From NCBI RefSeq assembly GCF_000805385.1, contig NZ_JTJW01000010.1, forward strand, positions 847,021-911,020: a stretch of DNA of 64,000 nt, in the 5' to 3' direction. The DNA comes from Mycolicibacterium setense. GTDB lineage: Bacteria; Actinomycetota; Actinomycetes; Mycobacteriales; Mycobacteriaceae. Below are positions 24,428 to 33,187 of the stretch, in pieces. The translations under genes were made by a program, and so were the position numbers. The notes beneath the pieces are model-generated. The model ran no database searches. It had not been told where the DNA came from and saw only the letters and a program-made list of their open reading frames with translations. The stretch's first letter is position 1. Every line of letters starts with the position of its first letter.

Positions 24428-25138
24428 TCAGGCGAAGACGTCGACCGCCTTGGCGATCTGCGCGGCGGCGTCGGTGAGAATCGGCTCGCCGTGGCCGAAC
24501 CCGGCGCGCTGCGCGCCGGTGGCGGCGAGCCTGGCCACCGAGTCCGCGAGCTCGGAACGGTCAGAGTTGAAGACCCCGAAGATCACCTGACCGTTGAATT
24601 CGGCCACCACGTCGCCGGTGAGGACCGCATCGGCGGCGGGCAGATACAGCGCGATGCTGCCCGGCGTATGACCGGGTACGCCGATCACCCGGGCCCCGCC
24701 GGCGAAGTCGAGAACGTCGTCATCACCGACCACCCGGTCCACCCGGCACGCCGGGCCGTGCGGTGATGCGTCGAAGTCTGGGCGCAGCCCGCGTTCCGAA
24801 TCGGTCAGCACCGGAAGCGGTCCGGGTTCGCCGCCGCGGACGAATTCGGCATCCCCCTTGCCCGCGATGACCTCCACGTCGGACCAGTCCGCGATTTCGG
24901 CGGCAGCGCCGCTGTGGTCCTCGTGAAAGTGGGTGAGCACGATGCGCTTGACGTGGATGCGACGCAAGCCCAGTTCGGCGAGGGCGTCGGCGATCAATCC
25001 CGCGCTGTCCGGCCAGCCGGTGTCGACCAACGTCACGCCGTCGGACTCGGTCCACAGATAGCTGTTGAGTAGGTGCGCCTGGCCACCGGGGATCCGCAGC
25101 CGATACAGCGAATCCGCCATCTGGAGTAGATCGGGCAT
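24428..25138 (-). CDS. Metallo-beta-lactamase-fold hydrolase
   Basis: 236 residues. The metal site is THFHEDHSG (HxHxDH), with GVPGHTPGS and a GDVVAEF Asp as later ligands. LVDTGWPDS is the usual first Asp strand. The family includes glyoxalase II-like and lactonase-like enzymes; the substrate cannot be predicted. The start is taken at 25138, where the fold begins; an in-frame extension to 25216 has no support. Its stop is 4 nt from palindrome copy A. Confidence 0.8.
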   Translation of the reverse strand: MPDLLQMADSLYRLRIPGGQAHLLNSYLWTESDGVTLVDTGWPDSAGLIADALAELGLRRIHVKRIVLTHFHEDHSGAAAEIADWSDVEVIAGKGDAEFVRGGEPGPLPVLTDSERGLRPDFDASPHGPACRVDRVVGDDDVLDFAGGARVIGVPGHTPGSIALYLPAADAVLTGDVVAEFNGQVIFGVFNSDRSELADSVARLAATGAQRAGFGHGEPILTDAAAQIAKAVDVFA

Positions 25139-25699
25139 GGGTTCGACGCTACCGGCGTGCGGCCGAGGTGAGCCCGGTCTGATGCACGCAACATCGCGTG
25201 TTGACGTCATCGTCAACTTTGGTGGACAGATCTTTAGGATGCGTTCGCGAATCGGACAAAAACGATAGCTGTGTAAACGCTGTGGTTGCCGGTCCGCGGT
25301 GGAGGACGCCGTGATCCAGGCCCGCGGAACGGTGCACAGTTACCGCAATCACATCTGACCGGCAAACTGACGCAGCTCACGTGCACGCAAAGCTACCGGC
25401 CAGTATGGACCAGTGACTAGACCATTAATCGTGACCTCGGCTAACTAGTGGCCGCAACCGACACATCGCCCACGGCCCGGCCCCTTTCAGTCAGAACTTG
25501 ACCGCCAGGTGTTTGCCAGAGCGCCGAAGACTGCTTTTGCAGCTGCCGCTTGAGCAAATACTTTCCTCATTTCAAGACCCGCTGAGCCGTCTCATTATGT
25601 GGACTAACTATGGATTTGACGTGGGTTTATGTGTTCAATCTGTCCTTACTCTCAAGTAGGTATCAACTCCCCTCGGGGAGTAAGCAAAGGAATAAGGTC
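25139..25699. other. 561-base intergenic region before the GjpA-like gene
   Basis: No credible gene is seen on either strand. The base composition is more AT-rich than the surroundings, especially 25380-25690, which suggests an extended promoter region for the secreted protein gene at 25700. TTGACG at 25615-25620 could be a -35 element, but no matching -10 stands out. Confidence 0.5.
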
Positions 25700-27058
25700 A
25701 TGCAAACCGCTGTTCGCTCATATCTCACCGCTGGGGTGGCCCTGGCCGGCGCGGGCGTCATCGCCGTCAGCCCGGTCATGCCAACCCCGACTGACATCCA
25801 GCTGCCGGCACTCCACGCGTCGTCTGCAGCGGTAAGTCTGTCCGCCCTGACCAATCCGGTGGATGCGTGGGCGCAGACGCTGTCGAACGCGGGCGCCAAT
25901 CTGCAGACGCTCGGCGAGCAACTGCTGGCCAGTGACTTCCCGATCCTGCGGACCGTCGTCAGCAATCAGATCGGCAACGCGACGGTCGTCGGCAACGCCC
26001 TTCAGACCTATGCCGACAACCTCACGGCCACGCTCCAAGGCCTACCTGAGGCGTTGCAGACGGCTTCCGAGCTGATCTCGCAGGGCGAGATCAGCTCGGC
26101 CTTGGACGGACTGACGTTGAGCCTCCTTCCGGCGATCCTCGGCCTGCTCGACGTCACGAACAACAGCTGGTCCGCGGTCAACACGACGGCGCAAAACTTC
26201 GTGAACGTGATCAAACAGGTGCCGAACATCGTGACCGCGGTGGCACTGCCGGCCGCCTTCCCGATCCTGTCCGTGGTGAACGGTTTGGCCGCAACCGCCG
26301 AAGAAGTGGTCAAGGCTGTCAACGCCGGAGATGCGGAAGGCGCCGCCAGCGCGCTCATCAACGCACCGGCGACCCTCACGGATGCATTCCTGAACGGCAA
26401 GGGCACGATTCTGGGGATCATCCCCGTCGCGGGCCTGTTGTCCCCGTCGTCCCCGCTCGGGGCCCTCGGCAGCGGACCCATCGCATCGCTGCTCGATCTC
26501 CCCAAAATGATCGCGGGGGTGCTCGACCCGAACCCGATGGCACCGGCCCCGTCGTCCGCGACAGCCACCTCCGCCAAGCTGAGCAGTTCCGCCGTCGACG
26601 CATTGACCAGCGGCCCCTCCGCGCGGAGCGTCACACTCAGTGTTCCGGCTTCCGGTATCGCAGCGGACGTGGCCGAGGCTGCTGAGACCGTTCCGGCGAA
26701 GGGCGCGGACACCGCCGAGCCCGCCGTCGCGAAGCCGGCCGAGGAGGCACCTGCCGAATCCACCGGCACTGCAACCGATTCGAGCGCGGACGCCGCGGCA
26801 GGCAGCGGCTCCGCGGCCGCTGAGGCCACCGGCTCCCCCGCGACCCCGAAGGCCTCCACAGCCAAGAAGGTCGCGACAAAGAGCCCGGCGAGGCAGATCC
26901 GCGACAACATCAAGAAGGCCGCCCAGCGGATCGCCGGGAAAACCGACAAGCGCGCCGGCACGTCGGACAGCGGTGCCGGCAGCTCGGACAACAGTGCGGG
27001 CAGCGGGCACTCCGCCGGCAAGTCCAGCCACAAGGGCAGTGGCAGCCACGACGGCTAA
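25700..27058 (+). CDS. Secreted GjpA-like outer membrane porin-type protein
   Basis: 452 residues. A signal peptide (VALAGAGVIAVSPV, about 1-30) precedes a long alternating hydrophobic and polar region (about 40-300) rich in Ala, Leu, Asn and Val. The C-terminal 150 residues are low-complexity Ala/Glu/Ser/Gly/Lys repeats ending in a Gly-Ser-His-Lys tail. The N-terminal part resembles proteins annotated as GjpA, a Gordonia jacobaea channel protein, which are common in fast-growing mycobacteria. The start is the ATG at 25700, preceded by AAAGGAA. Porin function is by analogy only. The stop is 17 nt from palindrome copy B. Confidence 0.6.
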   Translation: MQTAVRSYLTAGVALAGAGVIAVSPVMPTPTDIQLPALHASSAAVSLSALTNPVDAWAQTLSNAGANLQTLGEQLLASDFPILRTVVSNQIGNATVVGNALQTYADNLTATLQGLPEALQTASELISQGEISSALDGLTLSLLPAILGLLDVTNNSWSAVNTTAQNFVNVIKQVPNIVTAVALPAAFPILSVVNGLAATAEEVVKAVNAGDAEGAASALINAPATLTDAFLNGKGTILGIIPVAGLLSPSSPLGALGSGPIASLLDLPKMIAGVLDPNPMAPAPSSATATSAKLSSSAVDALTSGPSARSVTLSVPASGIAADVAEAAETVPAKGADTAEPAVAKPAEEAPAESTGTATDSSADAAAGSGSAAAEATGSPATPKASTAKKVATKSPARQIRDNIKKAAQRIAGKTDKRAGTSDSGAGSSDNSAGSGHSAGKSSHKGSGSHDG

Positions 27059-27073
27059 CCACTGATCGCCATC

Positions 27074-27139
27074 CCGCCGAAACCGCATTCCAGCAGACCG
27101 TTACTCGAACTTTCTCTGCTGGAATGCGGTTTCGCGGCG
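27074..27139. repeat. Palindromic intergenic element, copy B
   Basis: The 22-bp left arm (27075-27096) pairs with a right arm at 27116-27139 that has 2 extra bases. The 19-nt loop contains TTACTCGAACTTT. The last 12 codons and the TAA of the DUF559 gene lie inside this element. It separates that gene from the convergent GjpA-like gene. Confidence 0.85.
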
Positions 27140-27988
27140 TTTGGGGTCCCATCCACGCGCCCGCAATGCCTGATATGCCCGCTGAATCACGTCGGCCTGT
27201 CGATCCTCTTTGATCACTCGCATGACATCCCAACCGAGTTGGGCGAGCTTGGGCAGCACCCTCAGATCCTTGACGTACTGCGCCCGGTCGGTCTGGTGCT
27301 GGCCACCGTCGTACTCCGAGGCGACCTGGAAGTCCTCCCAACCCATGTCGAGGGTTCGAACGTGCCGTCCCCATTCGTCGACGATGGTGATCTGCGTTGC
27401 CGGCCGGGGCAGGCCGGCGTCGATGTAGAGCAGACGCAGCCGCGTCTCCGGCGGTGACGCCGCGCCGCCGTCGACCAATGGCAGCACGGCTTTCAGCTTG
27501 GCCACACCACGTGCGCCCCGGTAACGCTTGGCCAGTATCAGGACGTCCTCGATCGAAAACGGGCACGCGCGCATCAACGCATCGAGGCGCTCGACGGCCT
27601 TCGTGCGTGGCAGGAAACGGCCGAGGTCGAAGGCCGTGCGTGCGGGTGTGGTCACCGGTAGGCCTGCGACACAGGTGATCTCGTCATCTTCGACGCGCTC
27701 GTGGCGAACGACGATGCCGCGCGGCGAGCGGATGCAATCCCAGAGGAACTCGATCGTGATGTCGTCGTCGACCCATTGCGCCCCGTGCAATGCCGAGGCT
27801 GCAACACCGGTGACGACGCCCTCGCGTCGGGTCCACAGCCAGGCCGCGGTGGTGCGGTCACGTAGCGACAACGACTGGTCCCGCGGCACATGGACGTTCC
27901 GGAAAATCGGCCGGTACCAACGCCGGAGCTCGTGCCTTGTGACGATGCCGTCGGCAATCGCCTCGGTGCCGATCAAAATCTCCCCCAT
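27101..27988 (-). CDS. DUF559 endonuclease-domain protein (Vsr-like PD-(D/E)XK fold)
   Basis: 295 residues. The N-terminal part has an AbiEi-like winged helix (VTRHELRRW, YRPIFRNVHVPRD, AWLWTRREGVVTGVAAS). The C-terminal DUF559 domain (about 175-280) is of the very-short-patch-repair nuclease type: Glu181 (SPPETRL), Asp215, then SEYDGGQHQTDRAQY and a late RVIKED. Such proteins are numerous in mycobacteria and uncharacterised. The gene is bracketed by palindromes: copy C ends 32 nt upstream of its start and copy B encodes residues 284-295 and the stop. A homing or mobile role is possible but inferred. Confidence 0.75.
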   Translation of the reverse strand: MGEILIGTEAIADGIVTRHELRRWYRPIFRNVHVPRDQSLSLRDRTTAAWLWTRREGVVTGVAASALHGAQWVDDDITIEFLWDCIRSPRGIVVRHERVEDDEITCVAGLPVTTPARTAFDLGRFLPRTKAVERLDALMRACPFSIEDVLILAKRYRGARGVAKLKAVLPLVDGGAASPPETRLRLLYIDAGLPRPATQITIVDEWGRHVRTLDMGWEDFQVASEYDGGQHQTDRAQYVKDLRVLPKLAQLGWDVMRVIKEDRQADVIQRAYQALRARGWDPKRRETAFQQRKFE

Positions 27989-28019
27989 GGGCAGATGCTT
28001 GCCCTCGGGTACGACAACC

Positions 28020-28084
28020 CCGCCGAAATCGCATTCCAGCAGGAAAAGTGCGAGTAAGGCCCTGCTGGAATGCCGTTTCGGCGG
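28020..28084. repeat. Palindromic intergenic element, copy C (reverse orientation)
   Basis: 22-bp arms (28021-28042 and 28062-28083) with two mismatches enclose a 19-nt loop. Read on the minus strand the loop contains TTACTCGCACTTTT, so this copy is inverted relative to A and B. It lies between the DUF559 gene start and the recR stop. Confidence 0.85.
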
Positions 28085-28090
28085 GAAAAA

Positions 28091-28702
28091 CTAAGCCATG
28101 GCCCGGCGGCCGGCCAACGCCCGGCCGAGGGTGAGCTCGTCGGCGAACTCCAGGTCGCCGCCCATCGGCAGGCCCGAGGCGATACGAGTGACGGTGAGGC
28201 CCGGGATGTCGCGCAGCATCCGCACGAGATAGGTGGCCGTGGCCTCACCCTCGGTGTTCGGATCGGTCGCGATGATCACCTCGGCAACATCGACGCCGTC
28301 GACCCGTTCGCCGATGCGATTGAGCAGTTCGCGGATACGCAGCTGGTCGGGCCCGATGCCCGACAGTGGATCCAATGCCCCACCGAGTACGTGATAGCGC
28401 CCCCGGAACTCCCGGGTGCGCTCGACGGCCTGGACGTCCTTGGGCTCCTCGACCACGCACACCAAGGAGGCGTCGCGGCGGGGGTCCTTGCAGATCCGGC
28501 AGCGTTCCTCATCGGAGACGTTGCCGCACACCGCACAGAACGTGACACCGTCCCGGACGCGGCCCAGCACCGCGGTCAGCCGATCGATTTCCGGCGGCTC
28601 GACGCTCAACAGGTGAAAGGCGATCCGCTGGGCGCTCTTGGGCCCGATACCGGGCAGCTTGCCGAGCTCGTCGATCAGATCCTGTACCGGGCCTTCGAAC
28701 AC
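28091..28702 (-). CDS. recR: Recombination protein RecR
   Basis: 203 residues, standard length. The helix-hairpin-helix (LPGIGPKSAQRIAFHLL) is followed by a four-Cys zinc finger (CAVCGNVSDEERCRIC), a Toprim domain (VVEEPKDVQAVE, IIATDPNTEGEAT) and a Walker-B-like C-terminus. It acts with RecO and RecF in loading RecA at gaps. The GTG start directly follows the ybaB stop, so the two are co-transcribed, as usual. Confidence 0.97.
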   Translation of the reverse strand: MFEGPVQDLIDELGKLPGIGPKSAQRIAFHLLSVEPPEIDRLTAVLGRVRDGVTFCAVCGNVSDEERCRICKDPRRDASLVCVVEEPKDVQAVERTREFRGRYHVLGGALDPLSGIGPDQLRIRELLNRIGERVDGVDVAEVIIATDPNTEGEATATYLVRMLRDIPGLTVTRIASGLPMGGDLEFADELTLGRALAGRRAMA

Positions 28703-29035
28703 TTAGAGCCCCGGAAGCCCGAACCCGCTCAGCCCGCCGGCGAGCGGGCCCAGGCGGCTCTGCGCCAGCGTGGTCACCTGGTTGGAGGCATCGGCAAGCG
28801 CACCGACGATGAGGTCCTGCAAGGTCTCGACGTCGTCGGGGTCGACGACCTTGGGATCGATCGCCACCGCGACCACCTCACCGCTGCCCTTCACCGTGAC
28901 CTGCACGAGGCCGCCACCGGCCTGGCCGTGCACCTCGGAATTGGCCAGCGCCTCCTGCGCCTCCATGAGCTGCTGCTGTACCTGCTGAGCCTGCGCCAGC
29001 AGGGCCGACATGTCGGGCGTGCCTCCGGGTTGCAT
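28703..29035 (-). CDS. YbaB/EbfC-family nucleoid-associated protein
   Basis: 110 residues: a coiled N-terminal helix (LLAQAQQVQQQLMEAQEALA) with GQAGGGLVQVTVKGSGEVV and a core VVDPDDVETLQDLIVGAL. Dimeric homologues bind DNA. The start at 29035 is supported by AAGGGGACC upstream; an extension to 29185 would run over the amidase gene start. Always found beside recR. Confidence 0.9.
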   Translation of the reverse strand: MQPGGTPDMSALLAQAQQVQQQLMEAQEALANSEVHGQAGGGLVQVTVKGSGEVVAVAIDPKVVDPDDVETLQDLIVGALADASNQVTTLAQSRLGPLAGGLSGFGLPGL

Positions 29036-29134
29036 GAGTGGTCCCCTTGCCGTGTTGGTTGCGTCTTGGTCTCGACTTGGTTGCTCTCGCCTGTCGGCGG
29101 CGATTCGGACTTTCAGCCTAGTCGGCGTGCGGGC

Positions 29135-29140
29135 TAGCGT
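29135..29140 (+). promoter_or_regulatory. -10 element (TAGCGT) of the amidase gene, leaderless
   Basis: TAGCGT is followed by 7 nt and the GTG at 29148. This decides the start codon, since no ribosome binding site is present. Confidence 0.5.
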
Positions 29141-29147
29141 GGCGCCC

Positions 29148-29933
29148 GTGCGAGTCCCAGCCCGCGTGCGTGTCGGCGCCGCCAAAGCCAGCAGGGCGGC
29201 GATCTGCGCCCTCGTCGCCGCGGCCGTCCCGGCGATCGTCGACGCTCCTCACGCCAACGCTGCCCCGAACGTCGCCGGCATGATCGTCTTCCTCGATCCC
29301 GGCCACAACGGCGCCAACGACGCGTCGATCAGCCGCCAGGTGCCCACCGGCCGCGGCGGCACGAAAGACTGCCAGGCCAGCGGCACCTCCACCGAGGACG
29401 GCTTCCCCGAGCACACCTTCACCTGGGACACCACGTTGCGGGTACGGGCCATCCTGAATCAGATGGGCGTGCGGACCGCCATGTCGCGCGGCAACGACAA
29501 CGCGCTGGGACCCTGTGTCGACGAGCGGGCCTCGATGGCCAACGCACTGCGGCCCAATGCCATCGTGTCCATCCACGCCGACGGCGGCCCGGCCAACGGC
29601 CGCGGTTTCCACGTGCTCTACTCGTCGCCGCCGTTGAACAACGTGCAGGCCGGACCGTCGGTGCAGTTCGCCAAGGCGATGCGCGATCAGCTGTCCGCCT
29701 CGGGTATCCCGCCGGCCACCTACATCGGTTCCGGCGGTCTGGATGCCCGCTCGGACATCGCCGGGCTCAACCTGGCGCAGTTCCCGTCGATCCTCGTCGA
29801 GTGCGGCAACATGAAGAACCCGGTCGACTCGTCACTGATGAAGACGCCGGACGGCAGGCAGAAGTACGCCGAAGCCATCGTGCGGGGCGTCGCCGCCTAC
29901 CTGGGCAGCCAGGGCGGCACCCCGGCGCGTTAG
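29148..29933 (+). CDS. N-acetylmuramoyl-L-alanine amidase (Rv3717/Ami1-like)
   Basis: 261 residues. A signal peptide (about 1-40, ending DAPHANA) precedes an amidase_3 domain with zinc ligands in LDPGHNG, a following Glu in the FPEHTFTWD region and SIHADGG, and the catalytic Glu in LVECGNMKN. It cleaves the bond between MurNAc and the stem peptide during cell division or cell wall turnover. The GTG start at 29148 is chosen from the leaderless -10 and the signal peptide. It diverges from ybaB-recR. Confidence 0.9.
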   Translation: MRVPARVRVGAAKASRAAICALVAAAVPAIVDAPHANAAPNVAGMIVFLDPGHNGANDASISRQVPTGRGGTKDCQASGTSTEDGFPEHTFTWDTTLRVRAILNQMGVRTAMSRGNDNALGPCVDERASMANALRPNAIVSIHADGGPANGRGFHVLYSSPPLNNVQAGPSVQFAKAMRDQLSASGIPPATYIGSGGLDARSDIAGLNLAQFPSILVECGNMKNPVDSSLMKTPDGRQKYAEAIVRGVAAYLGSQGGTPAR

Positions 29934-29950
29934 CGCTCGATGGTCGGGCG

Positions 29951-30391
29951 CTACGCGCTCTCCACTTCCTTCTTCAGGTTGGCCAGTACCTCGGCCTGGA
30001 TCTTGCGGAGGCCCAGCGGCGCGAAGGTCTTCTCGAAGAAGCCCTTGATCCCGCCGGCACCGGTCCAGCTGGTCTTGAGATTGACCGAAGATCCGGTGCC
30101 CGCCGGGGCCACGGTCCAGTTGGTCACCAGGCTGGAGTTGGCGTCCTTCTCGATCACGGTGTGGCCGGCCACATCCACCGACGCCTTGATGTCACGCACC
30201 CGGGACTCGGTCGCCTGCAGCTTCCAACTGGCCACGGTGCCCGCGCCCTGGCCACCCTCGAGAACCTGATAGTCGCGGTAGTGCGAGGAGAGAATCTTCG
30301 GGCGCACGGTCTGGTAGTCCGCGATCGCGGCGAACACAGCGGCCGGCTCGGCGTTGATCAGAACCGTGCTGACCGCACTGACCTGTCCCAT
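29951..30391 (-). CDS. SRPBCC (START/Bet v1-like) family protein
   Basis: 146 residues of the polyketide cyclase / SRPBCC fold (VLINAEPAAVFAAIADYQTVRPKIL, then NWTVAPAGTGSSVNLKTSW, and a long C-terminal helix). This corresponds to Rv3718c by position. Such proteins bind hydrophobic ligands. The start at 30391 has GGAG upstream; longer reading overlaps the next gene. It diverges from the FAD oxidase gene, so both promoters share 65 nt. Confidence 0.8.
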   Translation of the reverse strand: MGQVSAVSTVLINAEPAAVFAAIADYQTVRPKILSSHYRDYQVLEGGQGAGTVASWKLQATESRVRDIKASVDVAGHTVIEKDANSSLVTNWTVAPAGTGSSVNLKTSWTGAGGIKGFFEKTFAPLGLRKIQAEVLANLKKEVESA

Positions 30392-30444
30392 GATTGAAAC
30401 TCCTTCAACTCGTGTCTGCGGTCGCATCGTCGGCAACCTCCGAC

Positions 30445-30450
30445 TAGCGT
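30445..30450 (+). promoter_or_regulatory. -10 element (TAGCGT) of the FAD oxidase gene, leaderless
   Basis: TAGCGT lies 6 nt before the GTG at 30457, the same hexamer and nearly the same spacing as for the amidase gene. Confidence 0.5.
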
Positions 30451-30456
30451 ATATGT

Positions 30457-31848
30457 GTGTCTGTTGTTGCGACTGACGCACAAGCTGTCCATGCCACAGG
30501 CGTGCAGCGCCTGTTGGACAGTTACCGCGCCATACCACCGAATTCGACCGTGCGGCTTGCCAAGCCCACGTCGAACCTCTTCCGTGCGCGCGCTCGCAGC
30601 GATGTCAAAGGCCTGGACGTGTCGGGGCTGACCAATGTGATCGCGGTCGACGCCGACGCCCGCACCGCCGACGTGGCCGGCATGTGCACCTATGAGGATC
30701 TGGTGGCCGCGACGCTGCCGCACGGCCTGGCCCCGCTTGTGGTGCCGCAACTCAAGACCATCACGCTGGGTGGCGCGGTCACCGGGCTCGGCATCGAGTC
30801 CACGTCGTTCCGCAACGGTCTGCCGCACGAATCGGTGCTGGAGATGGACATTCTCACCGGAACCGGCGAGATCGTCACCGCCTCACAGCAACACCACTCC
30901 GACCTGTTCCGTACTTTCCCCAATTCATATGGCACCCTTGGCTATTCCACCCGGCTGCGGATCGAGCTGGAACCCGTCACACCATTTGTCGCGTTGCGCC
31001 ACCTACGGTTTCATTCGCTGACCGAACTCGTCGCAGCCATGGACCGGATCATCGAGACCGGCGGGCTCGACGGCGAGCCGGTCGATTACCTCGACGGGGT
31101 GGTGTTCAGCGCCGACGAAAGCTACCTGTGCGTCGGTTTCAAGACGACGACGCCGGGGCCCGTCAGCGATTACACCGGCCAGGAAATCTACTACCGCTCG
31201 ATCCAGCACGCCGAAGGCGAGAAGCACGACCGGCTGACGATTCACGATTATCTGTGGCGGTGGGACACCGACTGGTTCTGGTGTTCGCGGGCTTTCGGCG
31301 CACAGAATCCCACGATCCGCCGGTTCTGGCCCCGCCGGCTGCGCCGCAGCAGCTTCTACTGGAAACTGGTCGGCTACGACCAGCGGTTCAACATCGCCGA
31401 CCGGATCGAGAAGCATCACGGACGTCCTCCGCGTGAGCGGGTGGTGCAGGACGTCGAGGTGCCGGTGGAGAACTGCGAACACTTTCTCAACTGGTTCCTG
31501 CACAACGTACCGATCGAGCCGATCTGGTTGTGCCCGTTGCGGTTACGTGAGGACGACCGCAACGGTGCGGGCTGGCCCCTGTATCCCCTTCGCGCTCACC
31601 ACACCTACGTCAACGTCGGATTCTGGTCCTCGGTGCCCGTCGGGCCGGTGGAGGGCCACACCAACAAGCTGATCGAAGCCAAGGTCAGCGAGCTCGACGG
31701 ACACAAGTCCCTCTATTCCGATTCCTACTATCAGCGTGAGGATTTCGACGAACTCTACGGCGGAGAGACGTACAAGACCGTCAAGAAGGCCTACGACCCC
31801 GATTCGCGTTTGTTTGACCTGTATTCGAAAGCCGTCCTGCGCCGATGA
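30457..31848 (+). CDS. FAD-binding oxidoreductase (BfaA/TmsA-like, Rv3719-type)
   Basis: 463 residues of the FAD_binding_4 / VAO family. The PP-loop region lies in GLTNVIAVDADARTADV, with KTITLGGAVTGLGIES and LGYSTRL for FAD binding, then a DHCR24-like C-terminal half. The next gene, 13 nt downstream, is a CFA-synthase-like methyltransferase. This pair matches the BfaA/BfaB (TmsA/TmsB) system for 10-methyl fatty acids such as tuberculostearic acid: the methyltransferase adds a methylene to oleate and the flavoprotein reduces it. Assignment rests on this pairing and on the Rv3719-Rv3720 order. Confidence 0.8.
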   Translation: MSVVATDAQAVHATGVQRLLDSYRAIPPNSTVRLAKPTSNLFRARARSDVKGLDVSGLTNVIAVDADARTADVAGMCTYEDLVAATLPHGLAPLVVPQLKTITLGGAVTGLGIESTSFRNGLPHESVLEMDILTGTGEIVTASQQHHSDLFRTFPNSYGTLGYSTRLRIELEPVTPFVALRHLRFHSLTELVAAMDRIIETGGLDGEPVDYLDGVVFSADESYLCVGFKTTTPGPVSDYTGQEIYYRSIQHAEGEKHDRLTIHDYLWRWDTDWFWCSRAFGAQNPTIRRFWPRRLRRSSFYWKLVGYDQRFNIADRIEKHHGRPPRERVVQDVEVPVENCEHFLNWFLHNVPIEPIWLCPLRLREDDRNGAGWPLYPLRAHHTYVNVGFWSSVPVGPVEGHTNKLIEAKVSELDGHKSLYSDSYYQREDFDELYGGETYKTVKKAYDPDSRLFDLYSKAVLRR

Positions 31849-31861
31849 ACGGAGAACAGCG

Positions 31862-33175
31862 ATGACAACCTTCAAAGAACAGCCCACGCACGCAGGGGAT
31901 CACAAGCTCAGCCTGGCCGAGATCCTGGAGATCTTCGCCTCGGGCTCCCAGCCGCTGAAATTCACCGCCTACGACGGCAGTACGTCCGGTCCGAGCGATG
32001 CCACCCTCGGCCTGGACCTCAAGACCCCGCGCGGCACGACATATCTGGCGACCGCGCCCGGGGACCTGGGCCTGGCCCGCGCCTATGTGTCCGGCGACCT
32101 GGATCTGTACGGAGCACATCCCGGCGACCCCTATCCGCTGCTGTGCGCACTGGCGGAGAAGATGGCGTTCAAACGTCCGTCCGCCCGGGTGCTGGCCAAC
32201 ATCGTCCGGTCCATCGGCATCGAGCACTTCAAGCCCATCGCGCCGCCGCCCCAGGAGGCGTTGCCACGGTGGCGGCGGGTGGTAGAAGGGTTGCGGCACA
32301 GCAAGACTCGTGACGCCGAGGCGATCCATCATCACTACGACGTGTCGAACACCTTCTACGAATGGGTGCTGGGGCCGTCGATGACCTACACCTGCGCGTG
32401 CTACCCGGATGCCGATGCCAGCCTGGAAGAGGCGCAGGACAACAAATACCGCCTGGTGTTCGAGAAGCTCCGGCTGCAACCAGGCGACCGGCTGCTCGAC
32501 GTGGGCTGCGGCTGGGGCGGCATGGTGCGCTACGCCGCACGCCACGGTGTCAATGCGCTCGGGGTGACCCTGTCGGTGGAACAGGCCCGCTGGGCGCAGG
32601 AGGCCATCGTCAAGGAGGGTCTCGGTGACCTGGCCGAGGTGCGCCACGGCGACTATCGCGACATCACCGAAACCGGGTTCGACGCGGTGTCCTCGATCGG
32701 CCTGACCGAGCACATCGGCGTACACAACTACCCGTCGTACTTCGGTTTCCTGAAGTCGCGGATGCGTCCGGGGGCGCTGCTGCTCAATCACTGCATCACC
32801 CGCCACGACAACCGAAGTGGCGCGGCCGCGGGTGGTTTCATAGACCGCTACGTGTTCCCGGACGGAGAACTGACGGGTTCGGGCCGGATCATCGCCGAGG
32901 TGCAGGATGTCGGCCTCGAGGTCATGCACGAGGAGAACCTGCGCAACCACTATGCGATGACCCTGCGCGATTGGTGCGCCAACCTCGTCGAGCACTGGGA
33001 CGAGGCGGTGGCCGAGGTGGGGCTGCCCACGGCGAAGGTGTGGGGCCTGTACATGGCCGGCTCCCGGCTGGGCTTCGAGACCAATGTGGTTCAGCTACAC
33101 CAGGTTCTGGCCGTCAAGCTGGATGACCGAGGTGACGACGGCGGCCTGCCGCTGCGGCCGTGGTGGACACCCTAG
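31862..33175 (+). CDS. Cyclopropane-fatty-acid synthase-like SAM methyltransferase (Rv3720-type)
   Basis: 437 residues. The N-terminal region (LKFTAYDGS) precedes a CFA synthase domain with the entry motif IHHHYDVSNTFYEWVLG, SMTYTCACY, the SAM motif LLDVGCGWGGM and SIGLTEHIG. It uses SAM to alkylate the double bond of a phospholipid acyl chain. GGAGAA precedes the ATG. It is co-transcribed with the FAD oxidase. The M. smegmatis orthologue, from memory, makes tuberculostearic acid precursors. Confidence 0.88.
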   Translation: MTTFKEQPTHAGDHKLSLAEILEIFASGSQPLKFTAYDGSTSGPSDATLGLDLKTPRGTTYLATAPGDLGLARAYVSGDLDLYGAHPGDPYPLLCALAEKMAFKRPSARVLANIVRSIGIEHFKPIAPPPQEALPRWRRVVEGLRHSKTRDAEAIHHHYDVSNTFYEWVLGPSMTYTCACYPDADASLEEAQDNKYRLVFEKLRLQPGDRLLDVGCGWGGMVRYAARHGVNALGVTLSVEQARWAQEAIVKEGLGDLAEVRHGDYRDITETGFDAVSSIGLTEHIGVHNYPSYFGFLKSRMRPGALLLNHCITRHDNRSGAAAGGFIDRYVFPDGELTGSGRIIAEVQDVGLEVMHEENLRNHYAMTLRDWCANLVEHWDEAVAEVGLPTAKVWGLYMAGSRLGFETNVVQLHQVLAVKLDDRGDDGGLPLRPWWTP

Positions 33176-33187
33176 GCTCCCTTCGCG

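Noticed and set aside
24360..28084. CRISPR array from the repeated palindromes
   Set aside because: The three copies are 0.9-2.7 kb apart with genes between them, no spacers and no cas genes.
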